From Acidobacteriota bacterium (lineage in GTDB: Bacteria; Acidobacteriota; Vicinamibacteria; Vicinamibacterales; UBA8438), in NCBI GenBank assembly GCA_011523485.1, contig WTGR01000399.1, positions 1 through 14,021 of the forward strand: 14,021 nucleotides of DNA, in the 5' to 3' direction. The position numbers were made by a program, and so were the translations under genes. Position 1 is the first letter of the stretch, and every line of letters starts with the position of its first letter. Under the pieces are notes generated by a model. It worked only from the letters and a program-made list of their open reading frames with translations. It was not told the origin of the DNA and did no database searches. Of the stretch, positions 1 to 8,672 are shown one piece after another.

Positions 1-2047
1 CGATGTAGTCGTCGGCGCCGAGCTCCAGGGCCCTGGCGATCGTCTCGTCCCTTCCGTAGCCGGATACGAAGATGACCGGCAGATCGGCGAGACGGGGGAT
101 GCTCTGCATCAACTCGATGCCATCGGTTCCCGGCAGCACCAGGTCCAGCAGGACCAATCGAGGCTGGTGCGTGGTCATCAGGTCCGACAGCTCCCGCGGG
201 TCGCCGGTCAGGATCGGGGAGAAGCCGGCGGGGACGAGCGCGTCCCGTACGCAGCGCAGCGTCTGCGGGTCGTCATCGACCACCAGGATGCGCGGTCGCT
301 CTCGCTGTTCCGCCGGCGCGTGCGAGCGGCTTGCGGCCGCGCCGGTCGCGGCGGCGCCGTCCGCCTCTTCGGCGACCGGAATCGTGAACGTGAACCGCGT
401 TCCCCGGCCGGGGCCGCCGCTCTCGGCCCGGATGCGGCCGCCATGCGCCTCCACCAGCCCCTTGCAGATGGCCAGTCCCAGGCCGTATCCGCCGGCCCCG
501 CGGTCCCGGTCGCCGCGGGCAACGGCGTGCTTGCGGAACAGGTGCGGCAACTGCTCGGGAGGCACGCCCTGGCCTTCGTCCGACACCGAGATCGCCACGT
601 GAACGCCATCCGGCGCCGCGGCGACGCGGATGGGCGACACATCGGGAGAATGCCGCGATGCGTTGGAGAGCAGGTTGTTCAGCACCTGGACGATGCGCCG
701 CCGGTCGGCCATCACCCGGGGCAGGTCCGCGGGCAGGTCGATGCGCACGGCCTGCCTGCCGCCGCCGCTGAGGAAGGTGCTTCTCGCCCGGTCCACCAGG
801 CCGGCCACGTCCGACGGCTCCGGAGCGACCGACAGCGTGCCTGCCTCGATGCGTCCCGCGTCCAGCAGATCGCCGATCAGGCCGAGCATATGGTCGGTCT
901 GCTCGTCGATGATCCGGTGAAACTCGCGCAGCTCGGCGGGGTCCAGCGCCGGCGAGGGGCGCAGCAGAGCGGCGGCCGAGCCCTTGATCGAGGTCAGCGG
1001 CGCGCGCAGCTCGTGGCTGACCATGCCCAGGAACTCCGCCTGCAACCGCTCCAGCTCGCTCAGCGCCGTCAGGTCCTGCAGGGTGGCGACCACCGATTCG
1101 ATCGCGCCGTCCGCGGAGCGAATCGGCGTGGCGTTCACCAGCAACCTCACGCTGCGGCCGTCGGGGACCGACAGCACGATCTCCTCGGCGCGCATGATCC
1201 GGGCGTTGCTCGACAACGGCGCCAGGGAGTCGAGGGCGATGTCGCGTCCATCGGCGAGCCGGCACGTCATCGTCCGCAGCAGATCCCCCGGGGATTGGTC
1301 CGGCGGGCCCAGTCGGTCGACAATCCGCCTCGCCTCCTGATTGAACGACACCGGCTCTCCCGTCCCGGCGTCGAGTACCGCGACGCCCACCGGCGAGGTC
1401 TCGATCCGGGTTTCCAGGTCGGCCCGGGCCCGCTGCTCGTTCCGGTGCCTGCGCGCGTTGGCGATCGCCGTCGCCGCGTGCGACGCGAACAGCACGAGGA
1501 CTTCCCGGTCCTCACCCGTGAACTCCCGCCCGCCTGCCTCGTGCCCGAGGAAGAGGTTGCCGACGTGCTCGCCCCGATGGCGCATCGGCGTTGCGAGCAT
1601 CGACACGGCCGGCAGCGGACCGGCCGGGATTCCCAGCGACCGGACGTAGGCGGGGAAGTCCGACGACCGCACCGCTGGCGGCAGGTCGCGCAGGTGCTCG
1701 AAGAGCCGCCGCCCGCCGGGCCAGTCTGCGAGTCGCCGGTGTTCTTCGGCCGTGAAGCCGGAGCTGACGAAGTCGCGGGCCCGCCGGTCGTCGACGGTGG
1801 CTATCACACCGTAGCGGGCGCCGGTCAGCGCGCGCGCGCTGTCGACGGCCTGCTGCAGGACGGTGGCCGGGTCGAGGCTGCCGCTGATGCGCAGAACGGC
1901 CTCGTGCAACCGGGAGATGCGGCCCCGTAGCGCCTCGTTCTCCCGTCGCAGTGCGTCGGAGCTCTTCAAGGGCCACCCTTGCCGGACCGGGGTGGGCCCC
2001 GGCTCGGCCGCGCCATGCTTCCGCTCGATGGAGATGCCGATTCGCAC
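1..2047 (-). CDS. Hybrid sensor histidine kinase/response regulator (GAF-PAS-HisKA-HATPase-REC), C-terminus cut by the window edge
   Basis: About 682 codons are visible and the frame is still open at base 1. Translating the minus strand gives, in order: a short helical lead; a GAF-like domain (about residues 47-200, including TGARYGVIA and ATAIANA); a PAS-like segment (about 205-330, including SPVGVAVLDAGTGEPVSFN); a HisKA box with phospho-acceptor His345 in MVSHELRAPL; and a HATPase domain with N-box Asn462, the DEGQGVP G-box at Asp490 and the GYGLGLAICKGLVEAHGG lid region. A receiver domain follows (ILVVDDDP, phospho-acceptor Asp635 in LLDLVLPGTDG), cut just after GADDYI, before the expected conserved Lys. 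There is no signal peptide or membrane segment, so it should be cytosolic and sense a soluble ligand or redox/light cue through GAF/PAS. The frame is closed upstream by TGA at 2099-2101 and has no ATG before the GAF domain. I chose GTG at 2045-2047; TTG at 1967-1969, preceded by AAGGGTGG, is a credible alternative. It is divergent from the regulator at 2203. Confidence 0.9.
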   Translation of the reverse strand, partial: MRIGISIERKHGAAEPGPTPVRQGWPLKSSDALRRENEALRGRISRLHEAVLRISGSLDPATVLQQAVDSARALTGARYGVIATVDDRRARDFVSSGFTAEEHRRLADWPGGRRLFEHLRDLPPAVRSSDFPAYVRSLGIPAGPLPAVSMLATPMRHRGEHVGNLFLGHEAGGREFTGEDREVLVLFASHAATAIANARRHRNEQRARADLETRIETSPVGVAVLDAGTGEPVSFNQEARRIVDRLGPPDQSPGDLLRTMTCRLADGRDIALDSLAPLSSNARIMRAEEIVLSVPDGRSVRLLVNATPIRSADGAIESVVATLQDLTALSELERLQAEFLGMVSHELRAPLTSIKGSAAALLRPSPALDPAELREFHRIIDEQTDHMLGLIGDLLDAGRIEAGTLSVAPEPSDVAGLVDRARSTFLSGGGRQAVRIDLPADLPRVMADRRRIVQVLNNLLSNASRHSPDVSPIRVAAAPDGVHVAISVSDEGQGVPPEQLPHLFRKHAVARGDRDRGAGGYGLGLAICKGLVEAHGGRIRAESGGPGRGTRFTFTIPVAEEADGAAATGAAASRSHAPAEQRERPRILVVDDDPQTLRCVRDALVPAGFSPILTGDPRELSDLMTTHQPRLVLLDLVLPGTDGIELMQSIPRLADLPVIFVSGYGRDETIARALELGADDYI

Positions 2048-2100
2048 CGCGCCCGCATCGAGCCATGGCGCCTCGGACGGTGCATTTCTTGTCGAAAGTC

Positions 2101-2106
2101 ATGATA
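2101..2106 (-). promoter_or_regulatory. Candidate -10 element for the sensor kinase gene
   Basis: On the minus strand this reads TATCAT, five of six matches to the sigma-70 -10 consensus. A poor -35 (CTTTCA) sits 17 bases further upstream. It would give a leader of roughly 45 bases before the GTG start. This is a weak consensus call with no supporting data. Confidence 0.22.
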
Positions 2107-2136
2107 GTGCCACAAAACTGCGCTGAAAGATCACGC

Positions 2137-2155
2137 CACAGTCACGACCGCTGTG
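2137..2155. promoter_or_regulatory. Candidate operator: CACAG-N9-CTGTG inverted repeat
   Basis: CACAG (2137-2141) and CTGTG (2151-2155) form a perfect 5-base inverted repeat with a 9-base centre, in the gap between the divergent kinase and regulator genes. It ends 47 bases before the regulator start. Cro/CI-type HTH proteins commonly bind short dyads at their own promoters, so this is a reasonable autoregulation site. A 5-base arm is short enough to occur by chance. Confidence 0.22.
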
Positions 2156-2202
2156 TAGCATTCCGCCGGTAGCGGCGGCGATTGGCGTGAGCGGGGCTGG
2201 CA

Positions 2203-2847
2203 GTGTCGCTGGGAAGGAACATCAGACGATTGCGGGCGGTGACGGGCCTGCGGACGCAGAAGGCGTTGGCGGAGATGCTCGGCATCCCCCAACCCCAGGT
2301 GTCGGACTGGGAGAACGATCGCTACTCCTCGCTCGAAATCTCCAGCCTGGTCAAGATCGCCAAGGTGTTTCGTTGCTCGGTGGACGCACTGCTCGCCGGC
2401 ATCGACGCGGACTACGACCGCATCGGAGCGGTTCCGGCCATGACCCTGCCCGACATCGCGGTGGTTGCAGAGGGCGATGTGCCGCCGGATGAAGTCACGA
2501 CGCGGAGCAAACGCGCGCAGGGAAGGCCGGAGATACTGCGGTGGTTGTCCCGCCCCGGAGACCTCGGCGATCCGCAGGCCTACGGGGTCGAGATTCTCGG
2601 CGACGCGATGCTTCCTGCGTACCGGCCGAACATGATCGCGATCGTGTCGCCCGAACTGGAGGTGCTCGACGGCGACGAGGTCTATTGCCAACTGGCGTCC
2701 GGCGAGCGCCTGGTCAGGCTGATGCACGCGTGCAGGGGCGGCTGCATTCTCCGACCGTACAATCCGGCCCACACCACGCGTGTGGTGCGGCGAGAAGAGA
2801 TCGAGGCGATGCACGTGGTCGTGTACTCGCGTGCTTGCGACCGGTAG
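2203..2847 (+). CDS. Cro/CI-type HTH regulator with a catalytically altered S24 (LexA/CI-like) domain
   Basis: The protein has 214 residues. Residues about 5-65 form an XRE/Cro-CI helix-turn-helix (TQKALAEMLGIPQPQVSDWE, then LVKIAKVFRCSVDALL). Residues about 125-210 match the S24 peptidase fold of LexA and phage CI: VEILGDAMLPAYRPN, LDGDEVYCQLASGERLVRLM and ILRPYNPAH. In LexA/CI the first motif is GDSM, with the nucleophilic Ser, and the general-base Lys lies in a VKRL-like strand. Here those positions are Ala135 (codon 2605-2607, gcg) and Arg172. By family knowledge the protein should therefore not self-cleave and is better read as a ligand- or partner-controlled repressor. The GTG start is preceded only by a weak GGGG-type Shine-Dalgarno. 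GTG at 2187 lies in a different frame. The gene is divergent from the sensor kinase, and no phage genes are visible nearby. Confidence 0.85.
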   Translation: MSLGRNIRRLRAVTGLRTQKALAEMLGIPQPQVSDWENDRYSSLEISSLVKIAKVFRCSVDALLAGIDADYDRIGAVPAMTLPDIAVVAEGDVPPDEVTTRSKRAQGRPEILRWLSRPGDLGDPQAYGVEILGDAMLPAYRPNMIAIVSPELEVLDGDEVYCQLASGERLVRLMHACRGGCILRPYNPAHTTRVVRREEIEAMHVVVYSRACDR

Positions 2848-2895
2848 CGCCCCGAAACGCTTCGCCGGCTCGGCCCATCTCCCCCGCTCTACGAC

Positions 2896-2938
2896 CTTGC
2901 GCCGCAGAACTTCGCTCCGCAACGTTCTGCGGCGCAAG
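2896..2938. terminator. Perfect 15-bp hairpin downstream of the HTH gene
   Basis: CTTGCGCCGCAGAAC (2896-2910) and its exact reverse complement (2924-2938) enclose a 13-base loop. The stem is long and GC-rich. It lies 49 bases after the regulator stop and about 160 before the PepSY start. No clear T-run follows, so intrinsic termination is only one reading; a protein-binding site or a mobile REP-like element is also possible. The rest of 2848-3099 shows no gene. Confidence 0.5.
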
Positions 2939-3099
2939 CTTCTGGCCCGGCAATTGTCGCCGTGGGTTACGATTGCCGCCCGGTATCCCTCGGGTCAGGC
3001 GTTCCGAGCCGGCGCCGACGACAACCCGGTACGCGGTATCCTATCGACTGCCGGCACGCGGCCGGCGCCGGGTCCTCGCGTGCGAACGGTCGAAGCGTC

Positions 3100-4050
3100 A
3101 TGGGGAATGCGTGGTCGCGTTGGGTGCAGGCGCCGCAGAGCGTGCGGCTCCGCAAGGTCCTTTTTCAGGTGCACCTGTGGACCGGCATCGGTCTGGGCGC
3201 CTACGTGTTCGTGATCTGCGTGACCGGGAGCGTGCTGGTCTATCGGAACGAGCTGTACATCGCCTTCTCGCCGCAGCCGGTCATCGTGGACGGCGCGGGC
3301 GCGTCACTCGGCGAGGATGCCCTCGAGCGTGCCGCCCGGCAGGCCTGGCCCGGCCACGAAGTGCAGGAAGTGCGGCCGGGAGAGACCCCGAACCATGCCG
3401 TCCGGATCACCCTGGCGCGCGACGGCGACCGGATACGGCGGCTCTTCGACCCGTTCACGGGCGAGGATCTCGGAGATCCGCTGCCGCTGGGCTACCGCAT
3501 CACCGCGTGGACGCTGGACCTGCACGACAACCTCCTGGCGGGAACGACCGGCCGGCGGGTGAACGGCGTCGGCGCGGTCTTCCTGCTCGTGCTGTCGCTG
3601 ACCGGGGCCGTGATCTGGTGGCCCGGCATCCGGCGCTGGCGGCGCAGCCTGACCATGGACCTGCGGGCGGACTGGAAGCGCTTCAACTGGCACTTCCACA
3701 GTGCGTTCGGGTTCTGGTGCTGGCCGTTCCTGTTCATGTGGGCGGTCACGGGGGCCTACCTGTCGTACCCGGCCCCGTTCATGGCGGTGGTCGACTACCT
3801 GGAGCCGTTCGATCCGACCAGCTTCGAGGAGCGGGTCGGCGACCAGGTGATGTACTGGCTCGCCTACCTGCACTTCGGCCGGCTCGGTGGCCGGGGGATC
3901 CCGGGCTGCGGGTCGCTCTGCAACGACACCACCAAGGCGATCTGGGCGCTGGCGGGTCTCGTGCCGCCCGCGCTGTTCGTCACCGGCGCGTACATGTGGT
4001 GGAACCGGGTGGTCCGGCGCTGGTTGCAGTCCGGGCCCGCCGCTTCCTGA
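3100..4050 (+). CDS. PepSY-associated TM helix (PepSY_TM) inner-membrane protein
   Basis: The protein has 316 residues from the ATG at 3100. An in-frame ATG at 2962 would add 46 residues of low-complexity Arg-rich sequence before the conserved start, so I rejected it. It has the PepSY_TM layout: TM1 at about 27-48 preceded by QVHLWTGIGLGAY; a periplasmic PepSY-like region at about 60-140; TM2 at about 157-175 (FLLVLSLTGAVIWWPG); the WHFHSAFGFW motif entering TM3 (about 205-222); and TM4 at about 281-301. Conserved-looking histidines (25, 142, 198, 200, 258) sit at membrane boundaries. Family members such as FoxB are haem-containing inner-membrane ferrisiderophore reductases, so an electron-transfer role is plausible, but no siderophore genes are visible here. 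There is a CxxxC pair at 270/274. It probably forms an operon with the AbgT gene, which starts 16 bases after its stop. Confidence 0.88.
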   Translation: MGNAWSRWVQAPQSVRLRKVLFQVHLWTGIGLGAYVFVICVTGSVLVYRNELYIAFSPQPVIVDGAGASLGEDALERAARQAWPGHEVQEVRPGETPNHAVRITLARDGDRIRRLFDPFTGEDLGDPLPLGYRITAWTLDLHDNLLAGTTGRRVNGVGAVFLLVLSLTGAVIWWPGIRRWRRSLTMDLRADWKRFNWHFHSAFGFWCWPFLFMWAVTGAYLSYPAPFMAVVDYLEPFDPTSFEERVGDQVMYWLAYLHFGRLGGRGIPGCGSLCNDTTKAIWALAGLVPPALFVTGAYMWWNRVVRRWLQSGPAAS

Positions 4051-4066
4051 CCTGACGAGGTAAGCC

Positions 4067-5632
<1,566 letters not shown>

Positions 5633-5695
5633 TCAGCCTCGAACCGGGCGAACGGTGCTTTGGTCGTATTCGGCCGGATGTGGCAGGATGAGTGC

Positions 5696-6331
5696 ATGGC
5701 TGCCAGCAGCCCGTCGATGATGCCGTCGGCCACCTCGCAGGACGCCCTGCACGCGCTCCTGCGCGAGGTGCTGCCGCCGCAGGGAGGCTGGAGCGACGAG
5801 GAGTACCTGTGGCTCACGGATCGCTGCAATCGCCTGATCGAGTTTACGGACGGCCACGTGCAGGAACTCCCGATGCCGACGTTCACCCACCAGGCCGTCC
5901 TCCTCGCGCTCTATCGACTCCTCTACGAGTTTCTCACCCCGCGCGGCGGCGTCGTGATGGTCTCGGCCCTGCGCATGCGTATCCGCGAGGGCAAGTTCCG
6001 CGAGCCCGATCTGCTGCTTCTCCGCGATCGCGCCGACGCCCGGTGCCGGGACCGCTACTGGCTGGGCGCGGATCTCGTGGTCGAGGTCGTGAGCCCCGAC
6101 GATCCGGACCGGGACCTGGTCGAGAAGCGCGCCGACTACGCCGAGGCGGGCATTCCGGAGTACTGGATCGTCGATCCCCGTGACGAGACGATCATCGTGC
6201 TCGCGCTGGAGGGCGACGCCTACGTCGAGCACGGCGTGTTCGCCGCGGGCGACTCCGCCGGGTCACGGCTTCTGGAGGGATTCGCCGCGGACGTGACGGC
6301 CGTGTTCGACGCTCCGAAGGCCGGCGCCTGA
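5696..6331 (+). CDS. Uma2 family (DUF820) restriction-endonuclease-fold protein
   Basis: The protein has 211 residues from ATG 5696, chosen because AGGATGAG lies just upstream. An in-frame ATG at 5660 would add 12 residues and lacks such a site. The Uma2 pattern is clear: RLIEFTDGHVQELPMP near 46-61, His65, FREPDLLLL with Asp105, DLVVEVVSPDD with Glu130, and EKRADYAEAGIPEYWIVDP with Lys144. Asp105-Glu130-Lys144 make a complete PD-(D/E)xK-type active site, so the protein should be a competent nuclease fold. Members are common as many near-identical singletons in cyanobacteria, planctomycetes and related genomes, and their biological role is unsettled. It starts 63 bases after the AbgT stop on the same strand, but the spacing and separate ribosome site allow independent transcription. 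Confidence 0.88.
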   Translation: MAASSPSMMPSATSQDALHALLREVLPPQGGWSDEEYLWLTDRCNRLIEFTDGHVQELPMPTFTHQAVLLALYRLLYEFLTPRGGVVMVSALRMRIREGKFREPDLLLLRDRADARCRDRYWLGADLVVEVVSPDDPDRDLVEKRADYAEAGIPEYWIVDPRDETIIVLALEGDAYVEHGVFAAGDSAGSRLLEGFAADVTAVFDAPKAGA

Positions 6332-6353
6332 CCACCGGGGCGCCGCGGTGGTC
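6330..6353 (+). terminator. Hairpin overlapping the Uma2 stop codon
   Basis: GACCACCG (6330-6337) pairs with CGGTGGTC (6346-6353) over an 8-base GC-rich loop, beginning within the TGA stop of the Uma2 gene. No T-run follows, so it is a possible but atypical terminator. It also separates the rightward genes from the leftward quinoprotein remnant. Confidence 0.35.
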
Positions 6354-6367
6354 GACGCGCTACCGGT

Positions 6368-6711
6368 TCAAGGGAGCGCGAACACGAACAGGTTGTTCAG
6401 GATCTGCTGCCTGTACGCGCTGAAGACCACCTCGGGGTTCTCGGTGACCTTGCCGGCGGTACCGTCGATGTCGCTGATGAGGTTCTGGGCGACCGTCGGC
6501 GTGGCCCAGAGGAACTCCCCGGTTTCGCGGTCGAGGGTGTACACGACGCCCGTCTTCCTGGGAATGCCGGTGATCACCTTGCGCACCTCGTCGGCGCGCA
6601 GCCGCGGGTTGATCGAGCTCACGGCGTCGGGGTCCGGGGCGACGACGGTGTCGCCGCTCGAACGGGTGGTCCATGTCCCAGTAGTCGCTCAGGTGCTGAT
6701 GATCGCCTTAT
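6368..6711 (-). pseudogene. C-terminal remnant of a PQQ-dependent quinoprotein dehydrogenase, frameshifted and truncated
   Basis: The minus strand from about 6622 to 6368 reads as the end of a quinoprotein: SSINPRLRADEVRKVITG, then VYTLDRETGEFLWA (a PQQ-propeller blade signature), then NLISDIDG and a terminal FALP stop. Just upstream, DHQHLSDYWDMDHPFER (about 6708-6660) looks like the preceding propeller strand but lies in another frame. It is offset by one base near 6658, before DTVVAPDPDAV. A TAA closes that upstream frame at about 6711, so only about 110 residues of a normally 500-700-residue enzyme remain, with no signal peptide or N-terminal blades. It reads as a decayed gene whose 5' part was removed, perhaps when the lower-GC DNA to the right arrived. 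The bases 6712-6850 hold no gene that I can support. Confidence 0.6.
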
Positions 6712-6850
6712 CCCTGTAAGTGACTCATCTAGCGATCTTTATGGTGCTATCGGAGACCGCGACTCCCTCGTTCGCTCCCTCTTTTGGACTGGAATCCAAT
6801 CAACTGCCTAAACCGGCTCCGGAAGAATCGGCGCTACGTTCGCCCACTCA

Positions 6851-8221
6851 TCAGTCGAAGAACCAGCCCTCGATGGCTGAGTGCTCTCCAACTCCGTCCC
6901 GCCAGTCGGCTTCCCGACGGCTCGCATTCCAAGCTGCGCAGAGTAGAACCAATGCGTCTACAGCGTCACCCTCGGCGTCCTGGGCTGCCGTTGACGCGTC
7001 CGTGTCGCTGATCGGGATCCCGAGTCCAATCAGGGAATCCACGATGAGCCTGCGTTGCTCCTCGGCAGCACAGCCCTTGTGCTTGTAGCCTGTCGATGGC
7101 AGGCCGTAGTTCGCGAGCGTCGCTCCCGGGAATCCCTCAACGACCACGCTCAACTCGTTGGTCGCCGGAGCGTAATCGTGGAACGGGAGGATGCGAGTCC
7201 GGTCTCTCTTCGCCTGACTCAGGGGAAAAAGAACATCACGGCCGCCCGTAATGGTCTGGCGGTACAACTGCTCGAAGAACGGGAACCACGTGGTTCCCAG
7301 ACTTCGGTCGATGGCCCTCCTCGTCGACCAATGTACGTCGGCCAGTCGACAGTCCTCACGGAGCTGGTCGCGAAGTGTCGTCGGGTTGGGGTCGCTCCCA
7401 CACCAAGCGAGGTACTCTCGCCACGTCGCCCAGCCTGCGACCTCGGCAACAGCGGCGGGTGGGCCGAACGGGAAGTCGACCACCCACGTGCCGCCGCCCT
7501 CGATGACCATGGTGGCCAGTCCGCTCCGGTCGATGCCGGGATCGTCGCCGCCGGACTTGAGTTGGACAAAGGCGCGATCTGGGCGCCACGTCGCGATCCA
7601 GATCTTCCCGTTTCGGCCGCCGGTCTCTCGCGCACCGCTGAAATCGACTCCATGGAGCGGAACCGTCGGGCGGTCGAGCCGGACAGCGGAGGGCACCGGG
7701 ACGCTCAGAGCGTACGCGCTGCTCGGCTGCGTCTTCACCCGTGCGGGGTCGACACGACGCCCCGGGGTGCTCGCTTCGGCCGATGGCTCCGGTAGCCAAT
7801 ACGCGAACGACATCTGGCCGTGACGAAACGCGTCCGGGATCCGCAGACCACCCCCGGCCGTCGTTCCGGGCAACTCCTCGTACGGAATGAGCTTCAGGTT
7901 GACGTCACCGATGCTCCAATACGCTCGAAAGACGTCTTCGTAGTCCTCGTACATGTCTCTGACCAGGGCGGCCCGCGGAAGTGTGTCATGCCGCGACACG
8001 ACTCGTGCGGTGAGTGCCAGACAGTTCCCTTCCTCATCCAGAGCAAACGCTAAGAGTTGCGAATCCGAGCGGGCCGTGAAGCCCGCGCCCGGCTTGCGGG
8101 TCGCGACCCAGCTCACCCCAGCGGGATCGTCCTGAGCAGCTTCGAACACCCGCTGGAGTTCGCTCACTGGATCCGGGCCACCTTGGCGAGTCAGCTTGAA
8201 CGCCACGTGGGATTTCAGCAT
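6851..8221 (-). CDS. Two-domain protein: N-terminal EVE/PUA-like domain (tentative) fused to DUF429 (RNase H-like fold)
   Basis: The protein has 456 residues. The C-terminal part (about 185-456) matches DUF429: HGVDFSGARET with Asp193, TWVVDFPFGPP with Asp249, VVVEGFPGATL with Glu362 and GDAVDALVLL with Asp419/Asp422, the acidic set expected of an RNase H-like active site. The N-terminal 145 residues contain FTARSDSQLLAFALD, CLALTARVVSRHDTLP, VFRAYWSIGDVNLKLIPYEE and FRHGQMSFAYW. The strand order and the 'ARV-SR' element recall EVE/PUA-like modified-base readers, but this is pattern reading without a profile match. A Pro/Ser-rich linker (about 145-185) joins the halves. ATG 8221 is abutted by GAGGAG with almost no spacer, so the start is uncertain; the frame stays open upstream to the stop at 8396-8398 but has no ATG, GTG or TTG that I could find. 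Its base composition is less GC-rich than the flanks. If the reader call holds, a modification-linked nuclease role is plausible. Confidence 0.7.
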   Translation of the reverse strand: MLKSHVAFKLTRQGGPDPVSELQRVFEAAQDDPAGVSWVATRKPGAGFTARSDSQLLAFALDEEGNCLALTARVVSRHDTLPRAALVRDMYEDYEDVFRAYWSIGDVNLKLIPYEELPGTTAGGGLRIPDAFRHGQMSFAYWLPEPSAEASTPGRRVDPARVKTQPSSAYALSVPVPSAVRLDRPTVPLHGVDFSGARETGGRNGKIWIATWRPDRAFVQLKSGGDDPGIDRSGLATMVIEGGGTWVVDFPFGPPAAVAEVAGWATWREYLAWCGSDPNPTTLRDQLREDCRLADVHWSTRRAIDRSLGTTWFPFFEQLYRQTITGGRDVLFPLSQAKRDRTRILPFHDYAPATNELSVVVEGFPGATLANYGLPSTGYKHKGCAAEEQRRLIVDSLIGLGIPISDTDASTAAQDAEGDAVDALVLLCAAWNASRREADWRDGVGEHSAIEGWFFD

Positions 8222-8395
8222 CTCCTCGCTCTTTGCGTCGCAGACTGGAGCCCGCGCGAGACGCGAGACAGGAATGCCACTCCCCGGCCTGTGGCTTGGC
8301 TGCGGCCCAGGCGCCCAGCTCGTCTGCCGTTGGGCCGGGAGGTTCTCGACGGGAGCGGACCACGTCGGCGATCCCGGCGCAACGCCGATAGGGCC

Positions 8396-8587
8396 TCATC
8401 CTGGGGCCGGTACTTCTCGGGCCTCGGGGTACCGCTCCCGAACGGCTTCTCGCAGCGCTCGCCGAGCGTCATCCTCTGTGAGGTCCATCTTGCAAAGCGG
8501 CGGATCATCGGGGAGCCCTCTGGCGATTGCTTCAAAGCCGCCGCCGCCGGGCTTCCCGTAAGGGTCGATTTCAATCCAGTACTCCAC
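8396..8587 (-). CDS. Small hypothetical protein (63 aa) upstream of the DUF429 gene
   Basis: This short ORF starts at GTG with a strong AAGGAG Shine-Dalgarno nine bases upstream, the best ribosome site in this block. The product is MEYWIEIDPYGKPGGGGF..., then LPDDPPLCKMDLTEDDARRALREAVRERYPEA: a short beta-like start, a Gly-rich turn and a charged helix. The 'PD-PLC...T-DDA' stretch faintly recalls HicB-type antitoxin folds, but I do not claim that family. It reads leftward toward the DUF429 gene, whose ATG lies 174 bases beyond its stop, so the two may be co-transcribed. Its stop overlaps an ATG (ATGA at 8396-8399) opening a 121-codon frame. That frame runs deep into the DUF429 gene and is probably not a separate gene. 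Confidence 0.5.
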   Translation of the reverse strand: MEYWIEIDPYGKPGGGGFEAIARGLPDDPPLCKMDLTEDDARRALREAVRERYPEAREVPAPG

Positions 8588-8672
8588 AGCGCCCTACTCC
8601 TTGACCTCGACCACCGTCACAGGCGTTTGTCGTCCTCTGACGGCACCACCCGACTCTCGTTCTTCCACTGCC

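Noticed and set aside
167..1930. 587-codon plus-strand ORF
   Set aside because: It is the antisense of the sensor kinase; the minus frame carries all kinase and receiver motifs while this one is low-complexity Arg/Gly/Ala.
2541..4055. 504-codon plus-strand ORF overlapping the HTH and PepSY genes
   Set aside because: Wrong frame through two recognisable genes; the product has no domain character and is Arg/Pro/Gly-rich.
8034..8399. 121-codon minus ORF starting at ATGA overlapping the 63-residue ORF stop
   Set aside because: The coupling is attractive, but about half of it overlaps the DUF429 gene out of frame and the product has no recognisable character. A frameshifted N-terminal extension of the DUF429 gene remains possible.
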